Assembly: GCF_034424805.1 (NCBI RefSeq)
Contig: NZ_JAXOUF010000002.1
Coordinates: 620,001 to 684,000, forward strand
Origin: Labrys sedimenti
GTDB taxonomy: Bacteria; Pseudomonadota; Alphaproteobacteria; Rhizobiales; Labraceae
Direction of reading: 5' to 3'
DNA length: 64,000 bases
Shown: positions 24,399 to 33,500 of the stretch, in pieces
Numbering within the stretch: the first letter of the stretch is position 1
How the letters are laid out: each line of letters opens with the position of its first letter
Position numbers and translations under genes: made by a program
The notes under the pieces: model-generated
The model's input: only the letters and a program-made list of their open reading frames with translations
The model's database searches: none
What the model was told of the DNA's origin: nothing

Positions 24399-25106
24399 AT
24401 GCAATTCGATTTCAAGGACAGGCTGGTGCTGGTCAGCGGCGGCACCAGCGGCATCGGAGCCGCGATTGCGGCAGGGTTTGCCGAAGCCGGCGCGTCCGTC
24501 GTGGCTGCGGGCTTGCCCGGTGCGGCCGCTCCTCCCGGCGTCGAGACGGTGGAACTTGATGTGAGGGACGCCGCGGCCGTCTCGGCGCTGGCCGGGCGCT
24601 ACCAGCGGCTTGACGTGCTGGTGAATGCCGCCGGCATCATCCGGCGTGGTGCCGAGCACGAGCCCGAGGTCTTCGAGGAGGTCGTCGACATCAATCTCAA
24701 CGGCACCATGCGCCTGTGTGCCGCCTGCCGCGGCGCCCTGGCGGCTTCGGGTGCCGGTGCGGTGGTCAACCTTGCCTCCATGCTGTCCTTTTTCGGTGGC
24801 GGCCTAGTGCCGGCCTACAGCGCCAGCAAGGGTGGCATCGCCCAGCTCACCAAATCGCTGGCCATCGCCTGGGCCGGCGAGCGCATCCGCGTCAACGCGA
24901 TCGCTCCCGGCTGGATCGAGACGCCGCTCACCAGCGCGCTGGTGCAGGATCCTGCCCGCAGCGGCCCGATCCTGGCCCGGACGCCGCTCGGGCGCTGGGG
25001 CGTGCCGGCGGATCTGGTCGGGCCCGTGCTGTTCCTGTGTTCCCCCGCCGCCGCTTTCGTCACGGGCACGATCCTGCCCGTCGACGGCGGCTATCTGATC
25101 GGATGA
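24399..25106 (+). CDS. SDR-family oxidoreductase
   Basis: A 235-residue classical short-chain dehydrogenase. The cofactor motif is VSGGTSGIGAAIA, with LVNAAGI for NNAG, catalytic Ser in NLASMLSF, and Tyr/Lys in YSASKGG. The C-terminal FVTGTILPVDGGYLIG is standard. The start at 24399 gives MQFDFKDRLVLVSGG, the family N-terminus; a longer reading to the left would cross the ROK gene region. It is followed four bases later by a cupin dioxygenase-like gene, forming a two-gene operon divergent from a ROK sugar-type regulator, which hints at a sugar-derived or sugar-acid substrate. Confidence 0.88.
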   Translation: MQFDFKDRLVLVSGGTSGIGAAIAAGFAEAGASVVAAGLPGAAAPPGVETVELDVRDAAAVSALAGRYQRLDVLVNAAGIIRRGAEHEPEVFEEVVDINLNGTMRLCAACRGALAASGAGAVVNLASMLSFFGGGLVPAYSASKGGIAQLTKSLAIAWAGERIRVNAIAPGWIETPLTSALVQDPARSGPILARTPLGRWGVPADLVGPVLFLCSPAAAFVTGTILPVDGGYLIG

Positions 25107-25110
25107 AGCC

Positions 25111-25644
25111 ATGACTGTGCCTGACCGCAAGCTCGACCAGAGCCGGATGCCCTATCAACTGCCGATGCCCGCAGAGGCGGCGCCCGAGATCGTGGTGCCG
25201 CATGTTCTGCCCGACGACGAGCGCGTCTGGGTGCCGCAGATGGAGAATGTCTGGTTCCGCCCTCTCTGCCTGCATGCCGGCCAGGGCTACTGGGTCAATC
25301 TGCTGCGCGTGCGCAAATCCGGCGTGCTCTCGCGCCACCGTCATCCGGCACCGGTGCATGGCCATGTCCTGAAGGGGCGCTGGCACTATCTGGAGCATGA
25401 CTGGGTGGCCGAGACCGGCTCCTATGTGTTCGAGCCGCCCGGTGAGACCCATACCCTCGTGGTGCCGGAGGATTGCGAGGAGATGATCACCCTGTTCCAC
25501 ATCACCGGCGCCATGATCTATGTCGACCCCTGGGGCAAGGTGACCGGTTTCGAGGACGTCTTCTCCAAGATCGAGATGTGCCGTGCCCACTATGCCGCCA
25601 ACGGCCTGGGCGCCGATTATGTCGAGCGTTTCATCCGGCGCTGA
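25111..25644 (+). CDS. Cupin protein, 2,4'-dihydroxyacetophenone dioxygenase-like
   Basis: A 177-residue cupin of the 2,4'-dihydroxyacetophenone dioxygenase family (ChrR-type cupin). Metal-ligand candidates lie in LSRHRHPAPVHGHVLKG (cupin motif 1, with His residues and an Asp/Glu replacement) and EPPGETHTLVV (motif 2 His). The N-terminal segment PHVLPDDERVWVPQMENVWFRPLCL is typical of this family. It is preceded by an SDR in an operon. Real substrates of most members are unknown; a small oxygenase or isomerase role in the same pathway as the SDR is inference. Confidence 0.75.
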   Translation: MTVPDRKLDQSRMPYQLPMPAEAAPEIVVPHVLPDDERVWVPQMENVWFRPLCLHAGQGYWVNLLRVRKSGVLSRHRHPAPVHGHVLKGRWHYLEHDWVAETGSYVFEPPGETHTLVVPEDCEEMITLFHITGAMIYVDPWGKVTGFEDVFSKIEMCRAHYAANGLGADYVERFIRR

Positions 25645-25650
25645 GCGAAC

Positions 25651-26148
25651 CTATTTGGGGGCGGGGCGTTGCGCCGGGGTGGCAGGTTTGCTGTCGCCAT
25701 GCGGGCGCGGCACCATGGCGAGCACGGCTGTTTCGAGCGACTTGTCGCGGTGCTTCAGGCAATAACCGCGCAGATGGGTGCGCAGGGCGACCGGATCCGT
25801 GAGATCGGCAAGGGAGCGTTCGCTGCCGAAATGCCCGGGATTGGCCTTGGCATAGCCTTCGATATAGCCGCCCGCCCAGGCGATGATCTGGCCGTCGAGG
25901 ATGTCGCGGCGGCGCACGGCGAAGCCGCAGCGCATGTCGCCATAGTCGACAGCCTGGCTGACGGGCACATGCGGCTTGGCGGGTGTCGTGGGCTTGACTG
26001 CCGCAGGCGCTACGTCCTCCGGCTTGGCCGGCGCCGTCTTGTCGGCGGGGGGCTTTTCGGTCGCCAGCGCCGGTGGAATCGGGAGGCTGCCTAGACAAAG
26101 GGCGCCTGCCAGGAATGCTGCCATCGTCACGCGCACATTTGCCTCCAT
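25651..26148 (-). CDS. Periplasmic protein of unknown function, Pro/Lys-rich linker
   Basis: A 165-residue exported protein. A signal peptide (RVTMAAFLAGALCLGSLPIPPALA) is followed by a Pro/Lys/Ala-rich linker (KPPADKTAPAKPEDVAPAAV...). A small helical domain carries two cysteines (DMRCGF and RGYCLKH) around IIAWAGGYIEGYAKANPG, vaguely like the HdeA or Rap1a/Tai-type folds, but the match is too weak to name. The C-terminus is again Pro/Lys-rich. The start is uncertain: ATG at 26148, or 26169/26172 which adds a few residues. It ends six bases from the convergent cupin gene. Confidence 0.6.
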   Translation of the reverse strand: MEANVRVTMAAFLAGALCLGSLPIPPALATEKPPADKTAPAKPEDVAPAAVKPTTPAKPHVPVSQAVDYGDMRCGFAVRRRDILDGQIIAWAGGYIEGYAKANPGHFGSERSLADLTDPVALRTHLRGYCLKHRDKSLETAVLAMVPRPHGDSKPATPAQRPAPK

Positions 26149-26288
26149 TGCATTGATTTGCTGCATCATGCTGCGCAAACAAAAGGGCGGCCGCAAGGCA
26201 TCGTGACCGGTGCATGAACGCAAATCTTCGACATGGCGGGTATTGGGCGCCGCGGGAGACATGGAAATCGGGCCGGGCAGGAAAAACC

Positions 26289-26363
26289 TGGCTGGGGCGG
26301 GAGGGTTCGAACCTCCGAATGGCGGAATCAAAATCCGCTGCCTTACCACTTGGCTACGCCCCA
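26289..26363 (-). tRNA. tRNA-Gln (UUG)
   Basis: A complete 75-base tRNA on the minus strand with encoded CCA. The acceptor stem is TGGGGCG/CGCCCCA, with discriminator G. The anticodon stem GCGGA/TCCGC encloses loop TTTTGAT, giving anticodon TTG (Gln). The T arm has GGTTCGAAC. Cloverleaf pairing is intact. Confidence 0.95.
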
Positions 26364-26508
26364 ATCGGTGCGGCTCAATAAACGGTTCGCTCCAAGGCCG
26401 CAAGATATGGCTACAAAAAAGCGCTGTGAAATTCATCACCAAAAAAAGCGCATATCCCGCTTGCGGCTCGCCGACGATCCCGCTATAGACCCGCCCACGA
26501 CTGGAATA

Positions 26509-26585
26509 CGGAGTGTGGCTCAGCCTGGTAGAGCACTACGTTCGGGACGTAGGGGTCGCAGGTTCAAATCCTGCCACTCCGACCA
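26509..26585 (+). tRNA. tRNA-Pro (CGG)
   Basis: A complete 77-base tRNA with encoded CCA. The acceptor is CGGAGTG/CACTCCG, with discriminator A. The anticodon stem CTACG/CGTAG encloses loop TTCGGGA, giving anticodon CGG (Pro). The T loop has GGTTCAAATCC. It lies in a divergent arrangement with tRNA-Gln and just before the polysaccharide-export-like gene and T6SS region. Confidence 0.95.
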
Positions 26586-26976
26586 GTCGACTTTCCCGAG
26601 ATCCAATCCATAGATGCCAAGCCGTGGACGTCGCTTATAGCGGCGCTGGCCGTGTACGCGCCAGCCTGTCAGGCTGTCGTACTGGTACGCGAAGCAGCAT
26701 CTCGGTGTCTTTCCTGTAGAAAGTCATGATGATACCGTCTTCGGCAAGCGCATAGCCATTGCCTCGTGAAGTATGGTGGGGTGGCTGCCTCAGCGCTCCA
26801 CGGCTGTTACATGGGTAACTGAATACAGTGTAACAACTTTATGACAATGGTCCGGTGCCGAATAGATTGCCGCTTGTTTAAGTTTTGTCGTTATTCCGTC
26901 TCTCTGCGTAGAGATATTGTCTTTAATGTGGCATTTGGATATCTGTGCGATTAACGATTCGTTATGAGGATTGGGA
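26586..26976. other. Intergenic leader of the export lipoprotein gene
   Basis: A 391-base gap. The right half is AT-rich and is the likely promoter region of the downstream gene. It contains the dyad GTTAC-ATGG-GTAAC (26806-26819) and a related TGTAACA (26829-26835), possible operator half-sites. The left half has a minus-strand open stretch with no start codon that looks like chance or a decayed fragment. GAGGA at 26966-26970 is the ribosome-binding site of the gene at 26977. Confidence 0.4.
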
Positions 26977-28218
26977 ATGCGGAAGCTGCTGGGCGTAGGC
27001 CTGCTTGTCCTGCTGGGTGGCTGCTCCAGCCCATCCGACGGCCCGAGCGCCGGAAGTTTCCTCAATGCGCGCCAGCCCTATACGAATGAGCGTGTTCCGG
27101 TCATCGACATCACCTATGCCGCGCAGACGGCTCTGACGCCGGGTACCAGCGCCTCGTCCTTTGCCGGCACGCCCGGTCTATCGAAGCTGCGTTCGGCCGG
27201 ATATACGGGCACTCAGATCAGCCGCGGCGACGTCCTGCAGATCACCGTGCTGGATACCGGCGAGGACGGCCTGTTCTCGCCGACGAACAGCAAGACGCTG
27301 GATCTCGGCCGCTTTACGGTCGACGACAATGGCTCGATCGATGTTCCCTTCGTCGGCAAGCAGCGGGTAGCGGGTTCCTCGCCGGAATCGGTGCAGAAGC
27401 GCATCGTCGGCAGCCTCAAGGGCTCTTCCGTCAATCCTCAGGCGGTGGTTACCATCGTCGACCGGCCCAACAGCGCAGTTGCCATTTCCGGTGCGGTGCG
27501 GGCCGCCGGCCGCATGCCGATGGCGTCGGGCAAGGAGCGCATCCTCGATGTGGTGGCGCGGGCCGGTGGCGCCACCGGGCCCGCCAATGCGACGACGGTG
27601 ACCGTCATTCGCGGCAACCAGCGTGCCGACCAGAGCCTCGACCAAGTGATGGCCGATCCCAAGCAGAACGTCTATCTGCAACCGGGCGACCAGGTCATCC
27701 TGGGTGGCAATACGCCGAGCTTCACCGCGATGGGGGCGTTCAAGAGCGCCGGGGAGTTCAATTTCGAACCTGGCCAGCTGACGCTGGCACAGGCCATCGC
27801 ACGCAGCGGTGGCCTGCTCGATGACCGGGCTGATTCCCGCTACGTCTATCTGTTCCGCAAGCGTGCCTATTACTGGACCACCAAGGATTGTGTGTTGGTG
27901 CGCCCCTCGCCCTATGGCAGCGGCACCATGCCGCCGCGCACCAATTGTCCGGAAGCCATGGCCTCGCCGCCACCGCCGCGCGCCGTGATCTTCCGCATCA
28001 ATATGAGGGACGCTTCCAGCCTCCTGATGATGCAGCAGGTCCAGATGGAGAGCGGCGACATGCTGTTCGCCAGCAATGCTGGCATGGTCGATTTCGCCAA
28101 GCTCTTCACGGTGTTCCAGAAGAGCGTGCCGACGGCGGCGGCCCCGCAGCCGACCGGCGGAATCCCCTCCAGCCCGCCTCCCGCACCGGGTGTGTCCCTG
28201 AATCTGCCGTCCCCCTGA
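26977..28218 (+). CDS. Polysaccharide export (Wza-like) lipoprotein
   Basis: A 413-residue outer-membrane-type polysaccharide export protein. A lipoprotein signal (LLGVGLLVLLGGC, Cys16) is followed by the Poly_export domain (ISRGDVLQITVLDTG ... FTVDDNGSIDVPFVGKQRVAG) and SLBB-type repeats (VAISGAVRAAGRMPMASGKERILDVVARAGG; FEPGQLTLAQAIARSGGLLD). The C-terminal tail is Pro-rich. The start at 26977 has GAGGA at six bases; a TTG at 26971 is rejected. No other capsule or exopolysaccharide gene is nearby, so it is a solitary copy next to the T6SS locus, convergent with ppkA (12-base gap). Confidence 0.88.
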   Translation: MRKLLGVGLLVLLGGCSSPSDGPSAGSFLNARQPYTNERVPVIDITYAAQTALTPGTSASSFAGTPGLSKLRSAGYTGTQISRGDVLQITVLDTGEDGLFSPTNSKTLDLGRFTVDDNGSIDVPFVGKQRVAGSSPESVQKRIVGSLKGSSVNPQAVVTIVDRPNSAVAISGAVRAAGRMPMASGKERILDVVARAGGATGPANATTVTVIRGNQRADQSLDQVMADPKQNVYLQPGDQVILGGNTPSFTAMGAFKSAGEFNFEPGQLTLAQAIARSGGLLDDRADSRYVYLFRKRAYYWTTKDCVLVRPSPYGSGTMPPRTNCPEAMASPPPPRAVIFRINMRDASSLLMMQQVQMESGDMLFASNAGMVDFAKLFTVFQKSVPTAAAPQPTGGIPSSPPPAPGVSLNLPSP

Positions 28219-28230
28219 CGCAGGCAGACT

Positions 28231-29154
28231 TCAGGAGGCCTTCTGGGTGCCGTGCAGCATCGCAAGGGCGATGCCTGCCGATGACGGCCTTTGGTCCCGA
28301 TCGGGACGAGCGAGTTGCCCGGCAAGTTTTCGCAAGGGGTCGTCGGCCTTGGGTGGATCGGCACGGTCTTCCAGCAGCATCTGCAGGATCCGCCCGCAGG
28401 CATAGAGATCCGCCCGGCCGTCGAGGGGCTTGGCGGCCTGCTGTTCGGGGGCACTGAAGCCTGCGCGACCGGCCTTCGCCAGGTCGATATCGCCGTGGCA
28501 CTGCCCGGCTTCCAGGGCGATGCCGAAATCGGCGATACGCAGCGTGGCGAGATCCTCGCAGTCATAGAGCAGATTGTCCGGCGCGAGATCGGCATGCACC
28601 AGGCCGGCTGCATGCACCGCCTCCAACCCCGACAACAGGGCGGCGGCGATCCCCGCCACCTCGTCACGGACGAACGGGGCTTTCCTCATCCGCTCCGCGA
28701 GGCTGGAGGGCAGCCAGTCGATCAGCAGGGCAGGACGACCGTCGGCGAGCCGCAAAGCGGCGGTGGCGGCTGCGACGTGGCGGTGGCGCAGCCTGGCACC
28801 GAAGCGGGCCTCGCGCAGCAGGAGGTCGCGGGCGACGACATTGTCGGCCTGGTCAGGCCGCAACGTCTTGAGGGCGTGGAGGGTGCCGAGATCGCGATGG
28901 CGCAGGCGATGGATCTGCGTGAGCGCGCCCTCATGGACGATTGCTTCCAGGGCGAAGCTGTTGGCGATGAAACCCGGCTCCGCCGCATCCAGCCTGTCGA
29001 GGCGCCGGTCGAGCGCATCGCGCACGCGATCGGCCAGCAGATTGGTTTCAGTGGGCGTGCGCGGTCCGGCGACATTCCGGCTGAGGGCTTGCCACAACGC
29101 GGCAAAGCGGGTGGCGATTGCCTCAAGGTCGCCCGGTGGCGGTTCGCCGCTCAT
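28231..29154 (-). CDS. ppkA: T6SS serine/threonine protein kinase PpkA
   Basis: A 307-residue Hanks-type kinase, last gene of the tss operon. Catalytic elements are visible: ATP-lysine in LHALKTLRP, alpha-C Glu in LLLREARFG, catalytic loop HADLAPDNLLYD (Asp and Asn kept; HAD instead of HRD), DFGIA for metal binding, and SAPEQ for APE. All point to an active enzyme. It lacks the C-terminal membrane helix and periplasmic sensor of pseudomonad PpkA. In Agrobacterium the homologous kinase phosphorylates TssL to trigger T6SS assembly through the FHA protein; the same role is inferred. It overlaps tagF-pppA by four bases. Confidence 0.88.
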   Translation of the reverse strand: MSGEPPPGDLEAIATRFAALWQALSRNVAGPRTPTETNLLADRVRDALDRRLDRLDAAEPGFIANSFALEAIVHEGALTQIHRLRHRDLGTLHALKTLRPDQADNVVARDLLLREARFGARLRHRHVAAATAALRLADGRPALLIDWLPSSLAERMRKAPFVRDEVAGIAAALLSGLEAVHAAGLVHADLAPDNLLYDCEDLATLRIADFGIALEAGQCHGDIDLAKAGRAGFSAPEQQAAKPLDGRADLYACGRILQMLLEDRADPPKADDPLRKLAGQLARPDRDQRPSSAGIALAMLHGTQKAS

Positions 29155-30539
29155 GTCGCCTGGACGGCCACGACGATGGCGCTGACATTCTCCCGTACAT
29201 TGGCGATCAGGGCCTCCTGAACCAGGGCTGCTGCTGCCTCCTTCGCCGGCTGCTCGGCGATGATGGTGGCGATGCTGCGCTCGTCGAGGACCCGCGCGAG
29301 CGCGGCACTGCAGAGCAGAAAGCGATCGCCGGGCTGGGCCCTGTCGTGCACGATCTCGGGCACGAACTGGCGAGGTGCGCCGATGCTGCGCGCGAGCGCG
29401 AAACGCAGGCCGATCTCGACATGGTCGCGCGTCAGGCAGCGCATCATGCCCTCGCGCATCAGATAGCAGCGGGCATTGCCGGCCCAGATCACGGCGAAAT
29501 CCCGGTTCCCGAGGGCGAGGGTGACGACGCTGGCGCTCGCAGGCTCCACCGCGCCAGGGAACCGAATCGACTGCACCAGGCTATGTGCCCGCCCGAGCTT
29601 GCCTTTGACATCCTGGACCAGGGTTTCAAGCGTATCGGCAGGGGAAACAGAGGCCAGTGTGTTGGTGACGATCTTGGCAGCCTCCGCTGCGCCATTGCTA
29701 TCGCTGACGCCATCGGCAACCGCGAAAAGGCGGGGATTATCGGAGACCAGCAAGGCGTCGGCATTGATCGACAGGCGCGTGCCGGCATGCGTGGCATAGC
29801 CGCGTTCCATCACCAGTGCCGGCGGTGGCGCTGCAGCCACGGGCAGGGGTGTCGTTTCGGTTCTCTCGGCCGGCGGGGGCGGTGAGGGCGGCCGGGAGGG
29901 CGGCTTGACGGTGGGGTTGCCGCCTTTCAGCAGGCGCACGAAGTCGCCGGCGCGCGGTGCCCCTTGCGTCTTGAAGCCGCTGGCCCGTCCCGTGCCGCTT
30001 TCGACGGTCCACCACAGCGAGACACGGCTATCGGCAGCGCCGGGCGGTGGTGGCTGCAGCGGCCGGGCCTGGGGAAGGCGCAGGCGCTTCAGCCCGCCCA
30101 GAAAGGCAGTGATATTGAAATCGCGCAGTGTCGAGGTCTCGGCAATCGCTTCGGCGGCAGTGAACCAGCTCTCGTCGAAGCAGAAAAGGCGTGCCGGACC
30201 GTCATAATTGCTGAGCCGGGCCGCGATCACCAGCGGGAAACTGCGGCCGACCCTGTCCTTGCTCGGCAATAGGATGCCCACCATGGTGGCGTGCCCCCAC
30301 AAGGATCGCTCGATCACGAAACGCCAGGGCGGGGAGGCATGAAACAGGCTTTCCCATTGCGTGCCGAGCGTCTGCTCGCTTTCCTGCAGGCCCGATTGCA
30401 GCCAGTTGACGAGCTCGGTCTCGGCCTGGCGACCGAGACCGGTCGAGACAAAATCGCCGTGACTCGGCACCTTGCCGAAAAAGCCGATGCCGTCATTCTC
30501 GGACAAGGGAGGGCGGGAAACGCCGCGCTGACTCATCAC
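29151..30539 (-). CDS. tagF: TagF-PppA fusion, phosphatase half degenerate
   Basis: A 462-residue fusion. Residues about 15-185 are the TagF domain (GFFGKVPSHGDFVSTGL, WGHATMVGILLPSKDRVGRSFPLVIA), a T6SS repressor that acts on Fha. After a Pro-rich linker, residues about 235-460 form a PP2C/PppA domain. Here the usual NED is NAD (SINADALL), VADG is kept, GDSR is GNAR, SDGL is SAAL and the final DN is EN. At least two metal-binding Asp are therefore missing, so phosphatase activity is doubtful. TagF-PppA fusions are known in Agrobacterium-type T6SS loci. It starts six bases after tssM and overlaps ppkA. Confidence 0.88.
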   Translation of the reverse strand: MMSQRGVSRPPLSENDGIGFFGKVPSHGDFVSTGLGRQAETELVNWLQSGLQESEQTLGTQWESLFHASPPWRFVIERSLWGHATMVGILLPSKDRVGRSFPLVIAARLSNYDGPARLFCFDESWFTAAEAIAETSTLRDFNITAFLGGLKRLRLPQARPLQPPPPGAADSRVSLWWTVESGTGRASGFKTQGAPRAGDFVRLLKGGNPTVKPPSRPPSPPPPAERTETTPLPVAAAPPPALVMERGYATHAGTRLSINADALLVSDNPRLFAVADGVSDSNGAAEAAKIVTNTLASVSPADTLETLVQDVKGKLGRAHSLVQSIRFPGAVEPASASVVTLALGNRDFAVIWAGNARCYLMREGMMRCLTRDHVEIGLRFALARSIGAPRQFVPEIVHDRAQPGDRFLLCSAALARVLDERSIATIIAEQPAKEAAAALVQEALIANVRENVSAIVVAVQAT

Positions 30540-30545
30540 TCGCCC

Positions 30546-33500
30546 TCAGAACTGCGAAGGGCAGCGGAAATCCGCCAGCGCCTTCAGGCGGTAGGGATTG
30601 AGCGTGCCGCCGAACTGCACCCTGAACTCGGCGCTCCTGCCGTCCTGGCTGAAGCGGGCCTTGAACAGATCGGTACCTTCAGCAGTGATCACAGCCTTGT
30701 CGAGCAGCCGGAAGGTCGCCCATTCGCCGGTTACCTGGATCTTCCGGTTGAAGTCACCGGGAGGCATGTACACCCAGGATTCGGCCTTGGTGTCCTTCGA
30801 CGGCCATTCGAATGTCTTGGCCTGGGCGTTGCTCTTGAACAGACGAACGCCTTCGCCGGCCGTCGTGAGGACGGCCATGTCGGTCGCATCATTGAGAGAC
30901 AGGCCGGTCATGGTAATGCGGATCGAGGGCATCTCGCCATCATTCGGGAAGAAGGCCTTGCGGATCTCGTCGGCATTTTCGAACTGGGTCAGGGCCTCGC
31001 TTGCCATGCCCTCCGTCCCGGGGGCACCCTTCCAGCGCCACGGACTGGCCGAGGTGTCGACGAAGGCCTGCAGCTCGTTCTGGAAGAAGCTCGGGAAAAG
31101 CCCCTTGGGACCGAACAGCCGGGCAAAATCCGTCAGTGCCATGTCTTCCCTGGCGGACCGGTCGAAGGGATAGCGCCCCGCCATGATAGTGGAGCAGAGC
31201 CTGGCGCCATCACCAGCCCATTTGTCGGCCGCCTCGTTGCGGGCGGTCTTGGACGCCAATGCACCGACATCCCCGACCAGGCCCGCCACCAGATCGTCGA
31301 TCGGGGGCGGCAAGCGTCGGCTCTCTTCCGCCAGGGACTGGACGGCGGCGGCGAGCTGGCTGTCGGTGTTGAAGATCTTGTTCACCGGCTGTGTCGATCC
31401 TGCCGCCCGCGAGAGCTGGGTATACATGGCTCCGAGCAGGGGTTTGAGGGCCTGGATCTGCGAACGTGGCTTTTCCGAGCTGCTGGTCTCGCTCTGCTTG
31501 GGGGTTTCCAGTGCTTCGCGCAGGCGGCCATAGGGATCGGGGACGCTGATCGTGCTGCTGTTCAAGGCAGTGCTCTGGTTACTCTGCTCAGCCAGCGCCA
31601 CGGAGGCGTTCGCCTGGGGCCTGAGGTCGGAGGCCTTGGCGATGGAACGGGCCAGGGATTCGATCGGGCCCGGCTCGCTGGAGAGGACACGAAGCGTATC
31701 GGCGGCATCGGCCAGCGACTGGAACGGCTTTATGTTCAGGTCGGCCAGGAGGCTCGCCCAGCGTTTCTCGTATTGATCGAAATAGAGCTGCAGCGCGGCC
31801 AGGGACAGGCTTTCCACCGTCATGCCGGCGCTGGGCTGCTCGCCGCGAACCCAATGTTCGTCCAGCGCCTGACGGGCCGCCTCGGCGACCTCCGGCAGGA
31901 CGACGGAGCGATAGCCTTCGCCGGTGAACAGGCCAGGAATGCCTTCGCGCAGAGCAGCCTTGGATTTACGCTGGAACACCCGTTCGCCGAGCGGGCCGAG
32001 TGCGTCGGCGGGCACCCAGGGCGCCAGGGCGCGGACCTGCCGGTTCTCCTCCAGGATGTCATAGGCCCGTGCCGCCAGGCTCTGCCCGCTGATTGCCTGC
32101 CGGGCCTTGGCGACCAGGGTCTGGTCGATGTCGATCGGTGGCAGTCTCCTCGCCACCAGCTGCTCGACATGCTGGAGAAGTTCGCGGCGGGCGGCCACCC
32201 TTCCCTCGCCGGGATAGAGGGAGTCGAAGATCCGCTCGGCTTCCTGCGAGGCGAATTTGGCGTCGATCTGGCCCAACCCGCCGAGCATGCCGTAGAGCTT
32301 GAGGGCATCGAAGGTCTGGCGGACATTGGAGGTGTCACCCAATTGCTTCTGCAACTGCACCATCAGGCGCGGCAGCAGCAGCGAATTGAGGGCGCGCTGA
32401 TAGGCCTCGCGCTGCCGGCCGGCGATCTTGTCGCTCTGGTCCAGCCCGAAGCCGACCTGCCACGTATCGGACGCCGAGAAGCCATCGGTTACGCCTCTGA
32501 TATCGTTCAGCGCCGGGAGGATGCGCAGGAAATCGGTGTCGTTGACGTCGCGGACCGGGATGCCCTGCACCAGCTTCTCATAGGAGCTGATACGTTCGTC
32601 GGCCTGCGCCAGGGCGCGGGAATTCTGGAAATAGGTCGCGATCCAGCTTGAGAAAACCACGCCGAGTATCACGGCCGACGCGCCATAGGCGATCCGGCGC
32701 AGCATCAGCTGGCGGCGGGTCAGGCGCTTGTCGCGTGCGACGAGCGCCGCCTCTCCGAAGATGACTTCCTTGAACAGGCGCGGCAGGAAATAGCTGCGGC
32801 GCATGCGTGGAGCACCGGCTGCGCCGGGCACCTCCGCCTGCGTTCCGGAGGCGAAATAGATGCCGCGCAGCAGCGGGGATTCGACCAGCTTCGATCCCGC
32901 GCAAAGTTCCACCAGCACCTCGTGCAGGCGCTCCTTGAGGGCAGCGAGCTCGGCGGGGAAACGGAAGATGCGTCCGCGTATCTCGCTGTCGGGTTCCTGC
33001 TGCAGGCGCTCGATCAGCATGGCGTCGACACGTTGCTGGAGCAGGCTGAATTCCTCCAGGAAACGCTCGGGCAGATCGTCGGCCTTGTAGCTCTCGTCCA
33101 GACCGAAGGTGGTGCCCCAGACCTGTTCGCGGTCGCTGGCATTGAACCCGTCGAAGAATTCCACGAAGCCAGTGAGCAGGTCCGATTTCGTCAGCACGAG
33201 ATAGACGGGGACGCGGGCCTGCAGGTATTCGTCGAGCTCCGACAGGCGCTGGCGGATGGCGCGCACCTCTTCCAGCCGGGCGGTGGGCTCGCGGGTCAGG
33301 ATGTCGGCGATCGACAGCGTGACCAACGCGCCATTCACCGGCTGCGAGCGACGGTGCTTTTTCAAAAGGGTCAGGAAACCTTCCCAGCCGGCCTTGGAAC
33401 TGCCGTTGAGATCGTCTTGGGTGGTGTAGCGGCCGGCCGTATCGATCAGGATGGCTTCGTCGGTGAACCACCAGTTGCAGCTGCGCGTGCCGCCGATGCC

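Noticed and set aside
26509..26585. tRNA-Pro as integration site of a genomic island carrying the T6SS
   Set aside because: No direct repeat of the tRNA 3' end was found near 61150-61350 and no integrase is present.
26638..26760. Minus-strand open stretch after tRNA-Pro that reads like protein
   Set aside because: It has no start codon or ribosome-binding site, mixed codon bias and no recognisable family; probably chance or a decayed fragment.
30291..32651. Long open frame opposite tssM on the plus strand
   Set aside because: It is the mirror of GC-rich tssM coding sequence, has no recognisable domain, and tssM is a complete family member.
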